Shown: positions 36,163 to 46,737 of the stretch, in pieces | How positions within the stretch are numbered: the first letter of the stretch is position 1 | How the letters are laid out: each line of letters begins with the position of its first letter | Source: Labia minor | Taxonomy: Eukaryota > Arthropoda > Insecta > Dermaptera > Spongiphoridae | DNA length: 64,000 nucleotides | Direction: 5' to 3' | Assembly (NCBI GenBank): GCA_963082975.1 | Contig: OY720347.1 | Location: 32,257,398-32,321,397 of the forward strand | Translations under genes and position numbers: made by a program | The notes under the pieces: generated by a model | The model's input: only the letters and a program-made list of their open reading frames with translations | Databases searched by the model: none | What the model was told of the DNA's origin: nothing

Positions 36163-37190
36163 CCAATATTTAATTTAGCATATGTACATATTTTCTTCCT
36201 AATTACACGAAATACAAATTATACCTGATCTTAAATTTTACTTTAATATTAGTGCGAAATAAACAAAGATGAAAAATATTAGAAAAAAGTGTAAATTTTT
36301 TTAAAAAAATTTCGGTGGTTATCTAATAATATTAATAACATCAAATAAATCCTTACATCTTTAAAAGATTCAATTTCGTATTTTATTTATTTTTTCATGA
36401 AAAATTGTAGAAAAGTTATTTTTGTAATTATTATTTTTTATATTTTTTAAAATTTTATTTTTAATTAATTTCCTATCTTTTTTTTTGATTTCTCAAAATT
36501 TAAATATTTTATTTTCTCCCTTAACAAAAGAATTGTTTATTGTTTATTAATATCAAATCCCTTTTCTGGTGTATTTTATCTCTCTTATTCAGAATTAATT
36601 GATTTAAAAAAAAAATTAATTTCGCCATCTTATCTCATTATAGTCGAATCTTAATTGTATATTCTAATCTCTCCCATTTGCTTATTAATTTTCAATGATT
36701 AAGTCCTCCTATATCTTGCTAATTAAAATATATTTAAATTTAATAAATTAATTAAAGATTAGATCTTTAATTCAAAGTGCAGAAAATGATAATCAAATAT
36801 TAGTAATTAAATAATTATAATCAACGATAGGCGGATCTCTTTTCTAATTGATTTTCTCCTATTATATTCAAGATTATTTTTGTATTCAAAAATTAATCGA
36901 CGGTAAAAATTATTTGATAAATTATTTTAGTTAACCATTAATATCTTATAATTTCTTTGATTATTTTTATTTGAATTATAAGCGCTGATGGATAATTATT
37001 TTTAATATTTTTTTCTTAGTTGCATTTTTGGAATTTCAGTAATGTACCTATATATATATATATATTTCTTATTAAACTTTTAACTTGTTAATGTTTTGCG
37101 ATCCATCTTTATCCAACCTTACCTTTTAAATACCAAATGTTCCTGTAATGCTAGTATGGATTCAGACTCCTTTTTAAGTAATTAACGACA
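36163..37190. other. AT-rich non-coding stretch
   Basis: T-rich filler with a short TA tract at 37050-37065. Nothing supportable. Confidence 0.5.
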
Positions 37191-37194
37191 TTTA

Positions 37195-37300
37195 ATTAAT
37201 TATCCAACGATGTCATCGGTATCGTCCTATTGGCGGTGCCATGGGGGCGGAGCTTGGGGCGTGCCTCTTATGCCTCTTGCTTATTATGTACTTTATGTGA
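37195..37300. promoter_or_regulatory. GC-rich patch with CCAAT-like and GC-box-like sites
   Basis: CTATTGGCGG (37227-37236, an inverted CCAAT box) is followed by a GC-box-like GGGGGCGGAGC (about 37243-37253) and GGGGCGTGCC (37256-37265). These are typical of proximal promoters or KLF/Sp-type enhancers. Strand of any promoter cannot be decided. It lies just beside the possible exon at 37306-37587. Confidence 0.33.
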
Positions 37301-37305
37301 TTGTC

Positions 37306-37587
37306 TTATGGGCTGATCTGATTGGAAGAAGGTGACCACGTGGGCAACACTTGCACGTTGACCCCAGCCACCATCTTGTCTCCATCTTGTGGATCACCTT
37401 TTGCAGAATCCAAAAAGAATTTCAATTGCTCACAGAGGGGAAGAGAGTAAAATCCTGGGTTAGAATACATCCCGATTAAATGACAATTGCATTCGACCAA
37501 TCCACTCTTTTCCAGCAGCATCCATTCAACTGAACATCTGTCCACACATGAATTGTTATCTTTTTCAATTGTATATAACAAGAACAT
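37306..37587 (-). CDS. Possible exon, loosely ENaC/degenerin-like Cys pattern
   Basis: A 93-codon minus frame in a clearly GC-elevated block. Residues carry a Cys arrangement C14-x3-C18, C33-N-C35 and C52, with NPGFYSLPLCEQLK between. Extracellular domains of ENaC/degenerin (ASC) channels have similar C-x3-C, C-x-C and C-x(n)-C spacing, but several expected residues are absent. A plausible donor AAAAG/GTGATC follows residue 63 (near 37400), beyond which the frame looks intronic. No convincing acceptor was fixed. The same block holds CCACGTGG (37336-37343), so a regulatory element is an equal alternative. I see no neighbouring exon. Confidence 0.25.
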   Translation of the reverse strand: MFLLYTIEKDNNSCVDRCSVEWMLLEKSGLVECNCHLIGMYSNPGFYSLPLCEQLKFFLDSAKGDPQDGDKMVAGVNVQVLPTWSPSSNQISP

Positions 37588-38810
37588 TTTTTTCCAATAT
37601 TTGCTCTCATTTTATTTTTTTTCTATAAATTAAAAAAAAGGAAGGGTAGTTTTGAAGGTTATGACGTGACGGCGTGTGCAGGTGTGATATCCAATTTCGG
37701 AATAATTATCAAACTGAGACATTCATGAAACAATATTTTGAAGAGGATTTCCTGTATTTCAGAATTATTATTCTTTCTCAAAGAACAACAACCAATCATT
37801 CATTTCATCCGTCTAATCAATCAGCCATTATTTTTTTTATTTAATAAAGAATACAAATTATATTTAATTTCTTAAAAAAGAAATTTAAAATCTCTTTCAG
37901 AAGATTAATTCTCTTAAAATTAGTTTTAATGTTCTAAAAGTGGAAGATTTGTTTTAATATATATAATAATTATAAAATGGGATCTTTATATAATGTTCTT
38001 TTTAATTTCATAAAATTATAATTTTTTAGAAATTATATTTTTGATTTAATTTTATTTTTCATATTATTATGTTTATTTGTAAAATTAATATGTTTTAAAT
38101 TGAATTTGATCAAATAACTTTGAAAACTTCTTAGTTTTGAGCTAAACTTGCGTCTTATAGGAGAAACCATTGTGACGTCAGTGGTAGGCAAGAAACCAGC
38201 ATGGTTACCAAAACCTCTATGTTGCTTTAAAAAATTTGGGCTTTTCAAAGCATATTCACTAAACTGTTGTTTAATTTGGTCTTAAAAATTTTAAAATCAT
38301 TTTATCTCAGTAACCATTACCAACCCAAACCGGGTGTAAATATAAATTTCTTTTATAGATATATTTTTTAAAAAAATTTTAAATAAAAAGCTTTTTTTTA
38401 AATATTGATTAAATTATACATATTATACGATATTATTTTATTTAATTCTTTTAAATAATTGGTTCTTTTTATGAGAACCCTAATTACATATTTTAAAATA
38501 ATTAAATTGTATATATATAATTGTATTATATATGAATATATTGATACATATACTGAGTGAGAAAAGATAAAAAAGATACTTATCAATTAACCTATGTAAT
38601 CTTAATTAAATACAAAATTTTATAAAGCCGTAAAAAAAATTATCCATCCCTTTTTTGAATGAATGATTAGATAATTTGATTGCTATCTAAACATGAGTAA
38701 ATACTTATTAATTACAAGTTTAATTTTTTATTTTATTTTTTTTTTAATTGGCACTCCATTCATGAAATTAAATTTTCATTTATAACCTTATAGATAAGGT
38801 ATTTTTTTTT
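37588..38810. other. AT-rich non-coding stretch
   Basis: Contains a small GC patch ATGACGTGACGGCGTGTGCA (37661-37680). Frames at 38033-38248 and 38398-38586 (-) are random. Nothing else. Confidence 0.5.
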
Positions 38811-38859
38811 CGTTTCAAACTCGAAGGAGAAGAATAAGATGATTTATTTATTTGCAATT

Positions 38860-39280
38860 TGGGGGGGGGGGGGCGGTTAATTTTTATTTTATCTTTTCCT
38901 AATGGCACGTTGCTGCCTCGTCGACATGATACTATTCTCTCAAGTGGGTTGCATGATCCAAAATAGAAGAGCACAAAGCGAATCGGTAGGGCGATAAAGA
39001 GGCGGCACTCTTTCAAAAGAGTCATTTCCATAGAGATGGCCAGAGGGTCCTTACGCCGGAACACCCACGTCACCGTTTTATCACCTGCAATTCCCCTTTA
39101 ACCTCCGTACCGGCCTTCTTCCTGTACACTTGATGATGGCCGAAACGGCCCCACGACATCTTTATAGCCGTTCAATCAACAATTAAACCACGCCCGTGAA
39201 TGAAATGGTTTAACGAGATTTATAAGACACAACTTTAGGACCTGACTTTTCTTACGAACCTTTTTTTAAAAACCTTTTTA
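38860..39280. promoter_or_regulatory. Long motif-dense island, candidate enhancer
   Basis: Starts with a G run (38862-38872) and continues for about 400 bp of balanced sequence. Motifs include TTTATCACC (39075-39083), CGATAAAG (38992-38999), TTTATAGCCG (39160-39169), CAATTAAACCACGCCCGTGA (39180-39199, Runx/KLF-like) and GGCCGAAACGGCC (39138-39150, a perfect palindrome arm pair). TTTAT-type sites are typical of posterior homeodomain proteins. The 97-codon minus frame (38780-39073) has no domain. Function is inferred. Confidence 0.35.
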
Positions 39281-39396
39281 TTTGCAGCTTGGTGCTCGAT
39301 TATATCCCTATATATGTCGAGAGAGAGAGACGAAGATTTAGTATTTATATCCTTCATCCTTTGAAACTAATTCCACTCCATTATTTTTGTCTAGAT

Positions 39397-39777
39397 CAGT
39401 GTTTCTCAACCTTTTTGGACCAAACGCCCCCTTTGTAAGACCCGCTTCTTAATTCGCCCCCCTATAAATTTTTATAGATAAAAATTGCATGATAATCCCT
39501 AATTTAAGGTAGGTACACTAGGTGATACTTAGAGCTATATTGAAAAACCGAGTTTCAGAACCTGATTGCAAAATCATCTGACCTTTTTTTAGAACCATAT
39601 TGAAAAAAATTGAAAAAAAGAGGAAATGTTTAAAAAGCCTGTTCGCAAAATCATCTTACCTTTTTTCGCCCCCCAAAAATAATAAATCGCCCCCAAAATC
39701 GTATAGTCAAATAATCGCCCCCTTTAAGATGTCGATCGCCCCCCAGGGGGCGATTTCGCCCAGGTTAAGAATCACTA
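39397..39777. mobile_element. hAT MITE, 381 bp
   Basis: Perfect 8-bp target duplication GTCTAGAT (39389-39396 and 39778-39785). Ends are CAGTGTTTCTCAACC (left) and TAGTGATTCTTAACC (right, reverse complement), a classic hAT terminus with the outer right base mutated. Subterminal CGCCCCC repeats lie at both ends. Internally AATATTG-type sequence next to TTTTTTAGAACCATATTGAA (39585-39604) is the reverse complement of a block in the MITEs at 14613 and 47116. GGTGATACTTAGAGCTATAT (39520-39539) matches the one at 41301. No transposase; the frame 39600-39806 is incidental. Confidence 0.88.
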
Positions 39778-39785
39778 GTCTAGAT

Positions 39786-40384
39786 CAACGATATGTAATT
39801 ATATAGTTATATTCAAAGTTATTATATCCTTCATTCAAATTAAATTAGATGAATAAAAATAGAATTATTTAATTTTATTAAATTTACAGACTTGTTCATA
39901 GTTACTTTTTATTTCTTTTTCTTTGAACAGACTTGCAAGGCTTTAAAAATTTTTCCGTTGCAAATTCGTTTCCGGCCTATCGTAAAACATCACTTACCCT
40001 TGTTTCTGTATTAAGATTTAAATTTTTACAGAAAAGAAAGACTTTTTGTCTATTTCATTTTGATATAGACAAAGATCGAATTATCAACGTATAAATTTAT
40101 ATAGCTTTGTAAGATAAGTCTATTTTATAATTATTTTGACAAAATCTTTTATTTAAAATTTTTTATAGCAGTAAAAACACTGAAAAGAATAATAATTATT
40201 AGATCATTTTAAAAAAATTTTTAATCATTAAATAAGTTGAATGATAAATATTTTTAACTCCACTAAAAGGTTAAAAACAATTTTCTACCATTTGTTCAAT
40301 CATAGACATAGAAATAAAAGATTTTCAATGATTCTATTTAGTTAGTTATAAAGTCACCCGATTTCTAATGGCGATTCTTTAACT
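39786..40384. other. AT-rich non-coding stretch
   Basis: Filler; a small CCGGCCTATCG patch lies near 39972. Nothing else. Confidence 0.45.
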
Positions 40385-40620
40385 CAGGGGTAGGCAAACT
40401 TAATTCTGGTATGATTTTTCTTATTCATTTGGGATCGACCTTTGATCGACCTGTGATTTATGCTGAGCGATCGACCCTTTGTCCATGTCTGCTTTAAACA
40501 GTCCTTTTTCATGCTTACCAAATAATAGCTACGTACCTGGTACACCGTGCCACAGCTCGGTCATTAAAAAAATTATTCGTTATTATCGGGTTTGGCTGGC
40601 AATATTAATAACTGGTTCAC
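40385..40620. mobile_element. hAT-like MITE fragment (left end only)
   Basis: Begins CAGGGGTAGGCAAACTTAAT, like hAT termini of the CAGGGGT(C/A)GGCAA type, followed by repeated GATCGACC motifs (40433-40477). I cannot find a matching right end or target duplication, so the right boundary is a guess. The 71-codon plus frame (40479-40694) has no domain. Confidence 0.45.
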
Positions 40621-40788
40621 TGAGCCACCGATCAAATAATTTAAAAGAACATAAAATAGTCATAAAACATATACACCTTAAACGTATGTATTAATGCTCT
40701 GAAAGACAGAAAATTTAGTCTTTTGATATAACATAATATATATTTCGTAATTTGATTTAATATAATATATTTTGTATTTACGGAATCG

Positions 40789-40872
40789 CTGGCTGTCGTA
40801 GTTGCTGACATCATATAAATTTAAAAAAACCAATGAAGATGATTTTTCCCGAGGCTGAAACCAATACAAATC
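40789..40872 (-). mobile_element. HINE-like family B fragment B6 (internal)
   Basis: The segment ending CCAATGAAGATGATTTTTCC and CGAGGCTGAAACCAATACA aligns with B1 positions of about 25380-25465. The second CRE-like site is degraded to TGACATCA (40806-40813). Both element ends are missing. Confidence 0.65.
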
Positions 40873-41292
40873 GATTTTTCTTTATAAAAATTATCTATGG
40901 TGTGAATTTTAAAAAAAATCCTTAGAGTGGTTGAATATATCCAAAATACAAATATATATACAATTTTTTGCTAATATAATAAGATAAAATCAAAATATCC
41001 TTCACATTTATGAAACACACATTGAGAACATTCTAACTTCAGTGGAAACAATATAGTTTGAATTCACAAATTTCTAAATCTACCTTTTTGACTCTTGATA
41101 TTTTATATTATTATATTATATATACATTTGTTTAGGAATTTAGGTTCACCTAAACCTGACTTACAAGCACATTACTATCCTGATCCACAGAGGGTAATTA
41201 TATTTAAAGTTGTTTAAGTGAAACAAATTCATGTGTGGATTCAAGAAATATTATTTTATCGATCTATTCGAAATTTTCAAAAATTCACAATG
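40873..41292. other. AT-rich non-coding stretch
   Basis: Nothing seen. Confidence 0.45.
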
Positions 41293-41300
41293 GCATATAA

Positions 41301-41706
41301 CAACGGTGGCCAAACCCTGGCTCTTTTGTAGTTTATTGTGGGTCAATTAAAAAATTTAAAGTTATCACAATTTATAATTTGCATATATTAAAATGGAAAA
41401 ACTCTACGTCGTGACACATATTTATTTGCATATAATTATTTAAAGGAAATTTAAAATTTAGTTATTTCTATGAGTTTTAAAAATTTTGTTGTAGAATGTA
41501 TCCGATCTATCCCAACTCTGTCTACTTTATTACAATAGCAACAGCAGAACTATTGCATGCATGCGAGGCGTACGTCTTATTATTAATATAATTAGGTGTT
41601 TTAATCGCGCACGTTTTTGTAAAAAATATAAAAATTCCGATTTGGCTCTTAAATATTTTCGATTTTTCAATATGACTCTAAGTATCACCAAGTGTTGCCA
41701 TCCCTG
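41301..41706. mobile_element. hAT MITE, 406 bp
   Basis: Perfect 8-bp duplication GCATATAA at 41293-41300 and 41707-41714. Ends CAACGGTGGCCAAACCCTGG (left) and CAGGGATGGCAACACTTGGT (right, reverse complement) are imperfect inverted repeats. On the minus strand GGTGATACTTAGAGTCATAT (near 41669-41688) closely matches the MITE at 39397 (39520-39539), so the two share an internal module. No transposase. The frame at 41530-41757 (-) is incidental. Confidence 0.82.
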
Positions 41707-41714
41707 GCATATAA

Positions 41715-42930
41715 TATTAATTATTATATACAATTGAAATATATTGTTTTTTATCATTTACTTAGTTATGAATATTTATTAATTATTATTTATCTTATTA
41801 CTATATTTTATAAACAATATCGCTCACAAAATAGGGATATGACCTGAGGTCGATAAGCACTTTAATAATTAAAATAATTTGAAAAAATCCATATGCATTA
41901 TTTGAAAACCACAAAGTATAAATACTTAATTCCATTTCTAAATATTCATTGATAAATACGATAAAAATACGATGATTATTTATATAGATAATATTTATTA
42001 ACGTTTTTCTATATTTTATTTTTCTATTTAATTTATTATAAATTGATTTTTGTAATCCCTTTTACTTTTGATAGACCTTTTTCATACTTTTCCGATTGTG
42101 TGGACCTGTCTACCTTTCAAAAATTCTAAAAGAAAGACCTCCAACAAACAGGAAATAAGGTTACAAATAAAGACCTTATTTTCAATATGCCAATGCTCCC
42201 ATATACATCCTTTAAAAAAAAATGAAACTATTGTAAATTGTAACCAATCTTCAGATGAATCCAATTTAATTAATTCAATTAAATTTTTACAGATTTCAGG
42301 TCCTTTTTACTTTAAAAAAAACTGAAGTCTTTGTTACAATGTGTATAATAACAAAGAGTTTACAAGTAAAATTTATATATAAAAGTTCCTACCTAAAAAT
42401 AACTACAATAATTTGTAGTTTTTTTCTGTTCATCTTACAGTTATTGTTTTGATTTTAGATTTTTCTTTTAACATTTTATTTCATTATACCTTATTTTAAG
42501 AAATTTTATTTTCGGAAAATGTCTAATTTTTTTGTCTCAATCGAATTTCATTAAAAACTCCCAATCCTTAAAATAAAGTCTACTTAATTAAAATAAAGTT
42601 TCGTTTGATTTAAAATTTAAATATTCTGAGAAATCAGGATATCTTCGAATCAAGATTTATTATCTGTAAAATTTTACTTAATTGACGTTTAAAAATGAAT
42701 AAAAAAGAATAAAAAATAATATATATATATATAATTTTGTTTAAACTTGATAGCATAGTAAAATTTTAATTAATTGGCATTTTTCTACTATATATATATA
42801 TATATTATAGCTATATAAATATAGTTTAAATATTGCAAAAAAAAAATAATAAAAGGCAGAACAAATAAATAAAATCTTGGAATAATTGAAAAAAAATTAA
42901 ATTTGGTCTGTAATCACCTGGCCATAAAAA
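41715..42930. other. AT-rich non-coding stretch
   Basis: Short TA tracts at 42719-42732 and 42790-42806. Overlapping frames at 42068-42325 on opposite strands show no domain. Nothing else. Confidence 0.5.
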
Positions 42931-43250
42931 ATCGGAAAATTGATGGTACGAGGGGTGGGGGGTGAGCAAAGGGGTGAAGGGGATGAGATACGAGAAACTT
43001 GAGGACGAAGTAGCAATTGAATGAATGGACGTTAGCGCAACGAACAGTCAGGCGAACCTTCTAATTGACTGCTGACCGGAAGCGGTCTCATCTCGCAAGC
43101 TGTCACTTCCGCCTCCGTTAACAGGTTCCAAAATATTAATAACAAATTAAAATGCCCGAGTGAAAATCGTTAAAGTCCTAAAACCTCATCTCTACCCTAA
43201 TGAAATAGAACCGAAAAAGCCCTTAATTAAATGAACAAATCATTTGAAAA
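42930..43250. promoter_or_regulatory. Island with ETS-like sites
   Basis: GGTACGAGGGGTGGGGGGTG (42945-42964), then ACCGGAAGCGG (43075-43085) and CACTTCCG (43104-43111). The latter two are oppositely oriented ETS cores about 20-30 bp apart. CTAATTGACTGC (43061-43072) adds a homeodomain core. No frame. Candidate regulatory element. Confidence 0.33.
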
Positions 43251-43524
43251 CAGGCTTGTCAATAGCAATTAATGAATTAACTCAAATTTACTCAAATAAT
43301 AATTTACTTCGACGTAATATCGATAATAAACAAAAAATAAAAGAATTATTTAATGGAAGGGGATTTATTTAAGCCAGCTTTCATTAGTAAACCAATAATC
43401 TCGTATTATTAATTCAATTAAAGATATATTCAAATGAGATGTAAATTTCTAAATGCGTGGCTTGTTATAAAAAACAAAGCTCATGATAGAAGAAAAAATA
43501 TTGAGAAATTTGTTTGAAGACAAG
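43251..43524. other. AT-rich non-coding stretch
   Basis: Nothing seen. Confidence 0.4.
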
Positions 43525-43528
43525 CTTT

Positions 43529-43560
<32 letters not shown>

Positions 43561-43690
43561 TGTATTGGCTGGGCTGGGTCTTAAGGGAGGACGACACGCC
43601 GCTTGTTAACCCTGCATCCGGAGGAGAGGCTCTCCTCTGTCCGTCTGCCTCTAAGGTATGGACAGAACATCCAAAAAAAATGTTCCTTTT
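43529..43690 (-). repeat. Poly(A)-tailed retroposed fragment
   Basis: An unbroken run of about 30 T (43529-43559) abuts a GC-elevated 110-bp segment (GGCTGGGCTGGGTCTTAAGG to about 43660). Read on the minus strand this is a sequence ending in a long poly(A), as expected of a retroposed LINE/SINE end or processed transcript. GGAGGAGAGGCTCTCCTC (43620-43637) forms a near-perfect hairpin. Source unknown; target duplications not resolved. Confidence 0.4.
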
Positions 43691-46345
43691 GTTTTTATAT
43701 ATACGAAGATCTATTTGACAAACACAAATGATGCTCGGAATATTTTATAATAAAATTTCAATTTGAAGTATATAAATCATAATTCATGAATCATGGGCCA
43801 AGACAGAGAAAAAGGACAATGAATTTGGCTAAATTATTTACAACGTTCAAAACAAAACCAATAAAATTTTCAAAAGGTCAAAAATGTTGAATATGAAATG
43901 AAGATTTTTTAAACATTCCTTTTTGTCCCAGAAAAGAAAATATGATTGGAATTAACATTTATTTATGCTCCATATCTTGTTGTAACATAAGATATTATCA
44001 AAAGAAACAAACAGTTAGGGAGTTATGTTAGCATTTAAAGTTACAATTAGTCAAAATATATCTTAATTTGCAAATAAACCATTAAAAACGGTGTAATAAT
44101 TTGTTTATATAAACATTAAACATTAACATTATACACTGACAATTATTTAAACAATGCACTATATATAGTAACTATAAAAATATCATCTACAACATTATTT
44201 ATTTATTTTATTATCAATAACATTGATCAATGTTAAATTAAAACATAAAAAAAAATTATGGATCACAAATTGGCTAATAAACATACTTTTTTAAACAAAA
44301 ACTTAAAACTCAATGGTAAAATACAAAACTACTGAACTTGAGAATACAGGTTCAAACCTCTCCAAGTTTACAAAAATTTCAAATATAATATTTAAAAATA
44401 ATAAAAAAAATAAATGAATAAACTGGATAATATGTGTGGCCTGATAGACCCAATTAAAAATAAACAATTGTAATTATTTTATTTGTCATTCCATATATGG
44501 GGTGATCATTTATTCTCTTGGCTAACGTGGGTAAATTGCCCCCCCCCCCTTACCCTCATCCCCAGCAAAAATTATAATAATACAAGAAAATCTTAAAAGA
44601 AAAGTTTAAAACATAAATTTAATATATTTCTAGATTTCTAGATTTATTACAGTTTTTGTTATTGTTTGTTAAAATAAATAAAGTACCTGTTTATATTATA
44701 TGTTAAATTTTAGATATGTTGATTATAATGTTTGTGATTTGTTGATTTGTCAATATTTGTTGACTTTTTGTTTACACTCAGTTAAAGGAAAATTACACTA
44801 TAAAATTAATCGAATTTTATCATTATTATTATAATATAATGAATTATCTAATTAGAGAGATTTTTCGATATATGTATATTATACTAATAAGTTACTCGGG
44901 TATTTAATCCAAAACGAATCGTTATACTAAATATAAAATTTATTTAATATACAATTAGAATTAGGATTTAATGTAGAAAAATGATTCAGGTAGATAAAAA
45001 ATAAATTATTCGTAAAAATTATTAATATATCATTTTAATTTTAAAGTAAATATTACTACATTTTTTATTGCAAAATAATCATAAGCAAATTCATTTGGAT
45101 GTTAAAAATTTATAAATCTTAATGTATATATAACGAATTTATTGAAATGAAAATGAATATGTATTTCTCGAGAGGTAGGAGGGGTCTATCCAAAATAAAA
45201 TTATACTCGTACTATTAAAGAATTTTTTTTACTTAGAATTAAAATGTCAAAATTAATCAATTGAATTTAAAGAGATAATTTTATTTGAAAATACATTAAA
45301 ATAATTTTTAATAAATCATATACACAACTTCTAAAAGATTTTTGAAATTCTTCTTGCAACATCAAAGAAATTTCAGAAAAAAACTTTCTATTTTCATATT
45401 TTCAGATTAATTATACATATAAACAAATACTAGACAATTTGATATGTAATTTATTAATATTCGTTGAATTATTTATAAATTTAAAATAAATATTTTTATA
45501 AATGATTTATAATAAAATATTTATTTTAATTTTTCTGTTTTTTTTTTCTTATAAAAAATTAAAATGTTTTCCTTGTAAATATCATTTATAAATTATTTCA
45601 GAGGCAGTGAAAATTTTTAAATTATATGAGTTCATTAATTTAAAATAATAATTATTCTTGGAATGATAAATATGCATGTTTAATTGTCATACGGAGAGCA
45701 TAAATTAAGTTTATATATAGTTATTGTTAAATTTACAGATGAGATCAAAGGAAATTATCTTGAAAACACATTTAATAATAACTTATCTAATTATAATAAA
45801 AAAACATTTTGCAATTTTTTTTTATTTTATTTTTATTGTAAATTATACCACCCGGGTGCTGCTTTTCGACTGTACCATTTAAAAACAAACAACCTTAATT
45901 TGTTATTTTATCCGTAATTGAGCGAGAAGCTTCTGAAACGCATTAGCATTAATTATTTAGATCGCCACTTAATGTCAATAAGAAAAACATTTTATACGAT
46001 AGACTAAAAATAATTGTAGTGAACACACACTCATCTTACGACCCTTGTGATTATTTCTGGATGTAGAATAATTATCCACTAAAATAATTTTCATTATTAA
46101 TTAAGCGCTAATATAATATAATATACTTAATTTATAATATGACTAATATAAATAATTTCAAAAATTGTTTAATCAGCTACACATTAATTAAAACATTATA
46201 AAATTGAAAAAGTATTTAAATATTTCAAAAATTTTTAAAATATTTTTTATATTATTATTATCTGGGAGGCAATGCGCTCAAGGGTTAGGGTAGCGGTACT
46301 ATAACCGTATCTAGTTAGTTGTAAAAACGGGACATTTAATATAAA
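43691..46345. other. AT-rich stretch
   Basis: A C run at 44540-44548. A weak tRNA-like segment with the B-box-like GGTTCAAACC lies at 44349-44358, but no cloverleaf closes. CACCCGGGTG, a perfect palindrome, is at 45850-45859. Frames are low-complexity. Nothing else supportable. Confidence 0.45.
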
Positions 46346-46349
46346 ATAA

Positions 46350-46600
46350 GTTGACCTGTGGCCAGGTCCGAACCGACCGACCCGTCGCGACGGTTTGAAA
46401 TAAATTAATTTCCAGCTACAGAAACAATTTCAAATAATTTTAATATATCTATTAATGTAATAAAAAACAGATATGGATACATAAATATTTTTAATTTTAT
46501 TGTATTTATAATATACTAGCTGCTCCGAGCGCCTTCGGCGCTCCTCACACCTAGACAGGGGCTCCGCCCCCTGTACCCCCGAGTGATACATAATATTTGG
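46350..46600 (-). mobile_element. HINE-like variant B4: family B 3' end joined to a different body
   Basis: Positions 46350-46515 match B1 from its 3' stem-loop (GACCTGGCCACAGGTC, complement) inward, with an extra CCGTCGCGACGG palindrome at the subterminal repeat (46381-46392). The sequence then switches to CTAGCTGCTCCGAGCGCCTT and contains two strong hairpins. GAGCGCC/GGCGCTC is at 46527-46543 with loop TTC. ACAGGGG/CCCCTGT is at 46555-46574. No family B microsatellite or 5' end is present. The right boundary is unclear; the frame 46430-46633 (-) is incidental. Confidence 0.65.
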
Positions 46601-46737
46601 TTGAAAGTCTGTATGTAAAAGGTTTTCATCCATTTTGTTTCAATCAGTATAAGTAGATAAGACATGTATTTGTTTTCTTGTAAAATATATTTTAATTTAA
46701 TCAGTAAATTAATTATATATTATTATTGTATATGTTA

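Noticed and set aside
44335..44385. Possible tRNA gene
   Set aside because: A B-box-like GGTTCAAACC is present but no cloverleaf with a paired acceptor stem forms.
46255..46345. Possible tRNA-like or SINE head before element B4
   Set aside because: GC patch GGCAATGCGCTCAAGGGTTA has no B-box and no second copy here.
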